Origin: Jatrophihabitans_A sp035248685
GTDB taxonomy: Bacteria > Actinomycetota > Actinomycetes > Mycobacteriales > Jatrophihabitantaceae
DNA length: 64,000 bases
Direction of reading: 5' to 3'
Assembly (NCBI GenBank): GCA_035248685.1
Contig: DATFHF010000033.1
Span: 74,008-138,007 of the forward strand
How positions within the stretch are numbered: the stretch's first letter is position 1; every line of letters begins with the position of its first letter. Position numbers and translations under genes: made by a program. The notes under the pieces are model-generated. The model did no database searches, was not told the DNA's origin, and saw nothing but the letters and a program-made list of their open reading frames with translations. Below, piece after piece: positions 62,921-64,000 of the stretch.

Positions 62921-62989
62921 GTGAGCATCGCAGCGAGGTACGAGCGAGGAGCGGAGCTCATCCAGCGATGAGCGCTCGCGCGAAGAGCA
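62918..62989 (+). repeat. Dispersed intercistronic repeat, copy C
   Basis: 72 bp from the stop codon of the small beta-barrel gene: TGAGTGAGCATCGCAGCGAG head, GAGCGAGGAGCGGAGC middle, GCGATGAGCGCTCGCGCGAA tail. Ends 10 bp before the next start. Confidence 0.82.
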
Positions 62990-62999
62990 GGCTGGCCGG

Positions 63000-64000
63000 A
63001 TGACCACCGTCGAGCAGGACACCGTTCAGCAGGGCACCGGCCGCCGCAAGCAAGGCGGCGTGGTGACCTGGGCCTGCGCACCTGGTTTTCCGCCTGCGGT
63101 GATCTTCCCGTTCACCCCGGCCGAGCGGGCCGGCATGCGCAACGTCATCGAGTTCCAGGCGCTGATGTATCGCACCCTGTACTACTTCGGCACCAACGGG
63201 CTGCCCGAGGTGGATTACGACAACAGCATCGGTGAACCGCCGGAGTGGAGCGAGGACGGCCACACCGTCACCATCACCGTCAAGCCCTGGCAGTGGTCCA
63301 ACGGCGAGACGTTGTGCGCGGACAACGTGCTGTTCTGGGTGAACCTGATGAAGGTCAAGGGCGACCGGTACTGCGAATACGTGCCCGGCTACTTCCCGGA
63401 CAACTGCACCAGCTACGGCAAGTTGGCCGAGGACAAGGTGTTTTTCACCTTCGATCGCGCCTACAACAAGCGCTGGGTGCTGTTCAACCAGTTGAGCACG
63501 ATCACCCCGCTGCCCAAAGCCTGGGATCGGACGGCGGACGGTCCGGCCAACGCCTCCGGCGACCCGGCCGACGTCGAGGCGGTCTACGAGTACCTGATGG
63601 CCGAGCAGGGCGACCACATCGAGGAGGGCAACGCGCACCGGACGCGCTGGGCCGACAGCCCGATCTGGAGCATCGTGTCCGGGCCGTGGCGACTGAAGAG
63701 CTACACCGAAGAGGGCATCGTCACCTTCGTGCCGAACGAGCACTACTCCGGCCCGGTCAAGGCGACGCTGGATGAGTTCCGGCAGGTGCCGACCTTCTCC
63801 GACGAACAGCAGTATCAGTGGCTGTTGGACGGCCCGGACGCCGAACACCCCATTCAGGTCGGCTACCTGCCGCTCAGCTTCGCCACCGAGCCGACCACCG
63901 ACCCGACCGTCGGCGGGGCCAACCCGCTGGCCGCCAGCCACAAGCTGATCCCGCAGATCGCCTACAACATCCGCTACTTCTGCCTGAACTACAACAACCC
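63000..64000 (+). CDS. Oligopeptide ABC transporter substrate-binding protein, partial, without signal peptide
   Basis: Reads from the ATG at 63000 past the window end (333 full codons). The SBP_bac_5 (OppA/DppA) pattern is clear: GGVVTWACAPGFPPAVIFPFTP, FQALMYRTLYYFG, TVTITVKPWQWSNGETLCADNVLFW and PLPKAWDR. Only about 18 polar residues precede the mature-like GGVVTW start, and the frame is closed by TGA at 62922, so no signal peptide or lipobox can be added. Its upstream sequence is repeat copy C, which may have replaced the original 5' end. The role in the cluster may be uptake or binding of a peptide. Confidence 0.88.
   Translation, partial: MTTVEQDTVQQGTGRRKQGGVVTWACAPGFPPAVIFPFTPAERAGMRNVIEFQALMYRTLYYFGTNGLPEVDYDNSIGEPPEWSEDGHTVTITVKPWQWSNGETLCADNVLFWVNLMKVKGDRYCEYVPGYFPDNCTSYGKLAEDKVFFTFDRAYNKRWVLFNQLSTITPLPKAWDRTADGPANASGDPADVEAVYEYLMAEQGDHIEEGNAHRTRWADSPIWSIVSGPWRLKSYTEEGIVTFVPNEHYSGPVKATLDEFRQVPTFSDEQQYQWLLDGPDAEHPIQVGYLPLSFATEPTTDPTVGGANPLAASHKLIPQIAYNIRYFCLNYNN

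Overview
The window is about 64 kb of high-GC DNA from an actinomycete, most likely a Mycobacteriales member and plausibly a Nocardiaceae species. The grounds are conserved local gene content and order (hflX, lexA with a divergent SOS-controlled LysM gene, nrdR, DUF4192 facing ideR, a SigB-type sigma factor, DUF3099/DUF3039/YihY/DUF7455), mycobacterial-type SOS boxes, many GTG starts and leaderless-looking starts, and Nocardia-like intercistronic repeats. The genus is an inference.

Region 1 (1-6.9 kb) is core: HflX (5' end cut by the window edge), a TatA-like protein, LexA with two SOS boxes, a LysM cell-wall protein, NrdR and the B12-dependent ribonucleotide reductase NrdJ. Region 2 (7.1-9.6 kb) is a visibly lower-GC islet: a Pol-beta-type nucleotidyltransferase, a small unknown protein and two paralogous HIT-family proteins, one of which has HxHxQ in place of HxHxH. 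Region 3 (9.7-31.8 kb) is mostly chromosomal housekeeping: DUF1272, a small membrane protein, an SNase-like protein, alcohol dehydrogenase, PAP2 protein, GH15 enzyme, a large secreted subtilase, VOC and Nudix proteins, DUF4192, IdeR, sulfurtransferase, PHP protein, sigma factor, Dtd, hydrolase, YihY and a DEAD-type helicase.

Region 4 (31.8-34.07 kb) is a small operon that I do not recognise. After an 814-bp lower-GC intergenic stretch come a 22-codon ORF, a soluble PDZ-Lon-type protease, and a 55-residue peptide with tryptophan at exactly every fifth position seven times. It ends in two strong hairpins.

Region 5 (34.05 kb to the window end) looks like one large specialised-metabolite cluster. 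A leftward operon encodes a DegT/StrS aminotransferase, MFS exporter, sulfotransferase, SDR, methyltransferase, an HK97-fold shell protein resembling family 3 encapsulins, a DadA/ThiO-type flavin oxidase and an Asp/Glu-racemase-family protein. Rightward operons encode an anthraniloyl-CoA type module (acyl-CoA dehydrogenase, enoyl-CoA hydratase, SDR, RidA, 2-aminobenzoate-CoA ligase, fused monooxygenase/reductase); an F420-type LLM oxidoreductase; a KASIII-FkbH-ACP cassette; and an N-hydroxylase, cupin and MetRS-like trio followed by ATP-grasp, DDAH-like and oligopeptide-binding proteins. A leftward SARP/NB-ARC regulator sits between.

The N-hydroxylase/cupin/MetRS-like trio plus the flavin oxidase matches the hydrazine-synthetase logic of the s56-p1, triacsin and pyrazomycin pathways, here with cupin and MetRS-like parts as separate overlapping genes. 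A proposed N-N bond-forming pathway together with an encapsulin-like shell gene is the most interesting feature of the window. The final product cannot be deduced from sequence alone.
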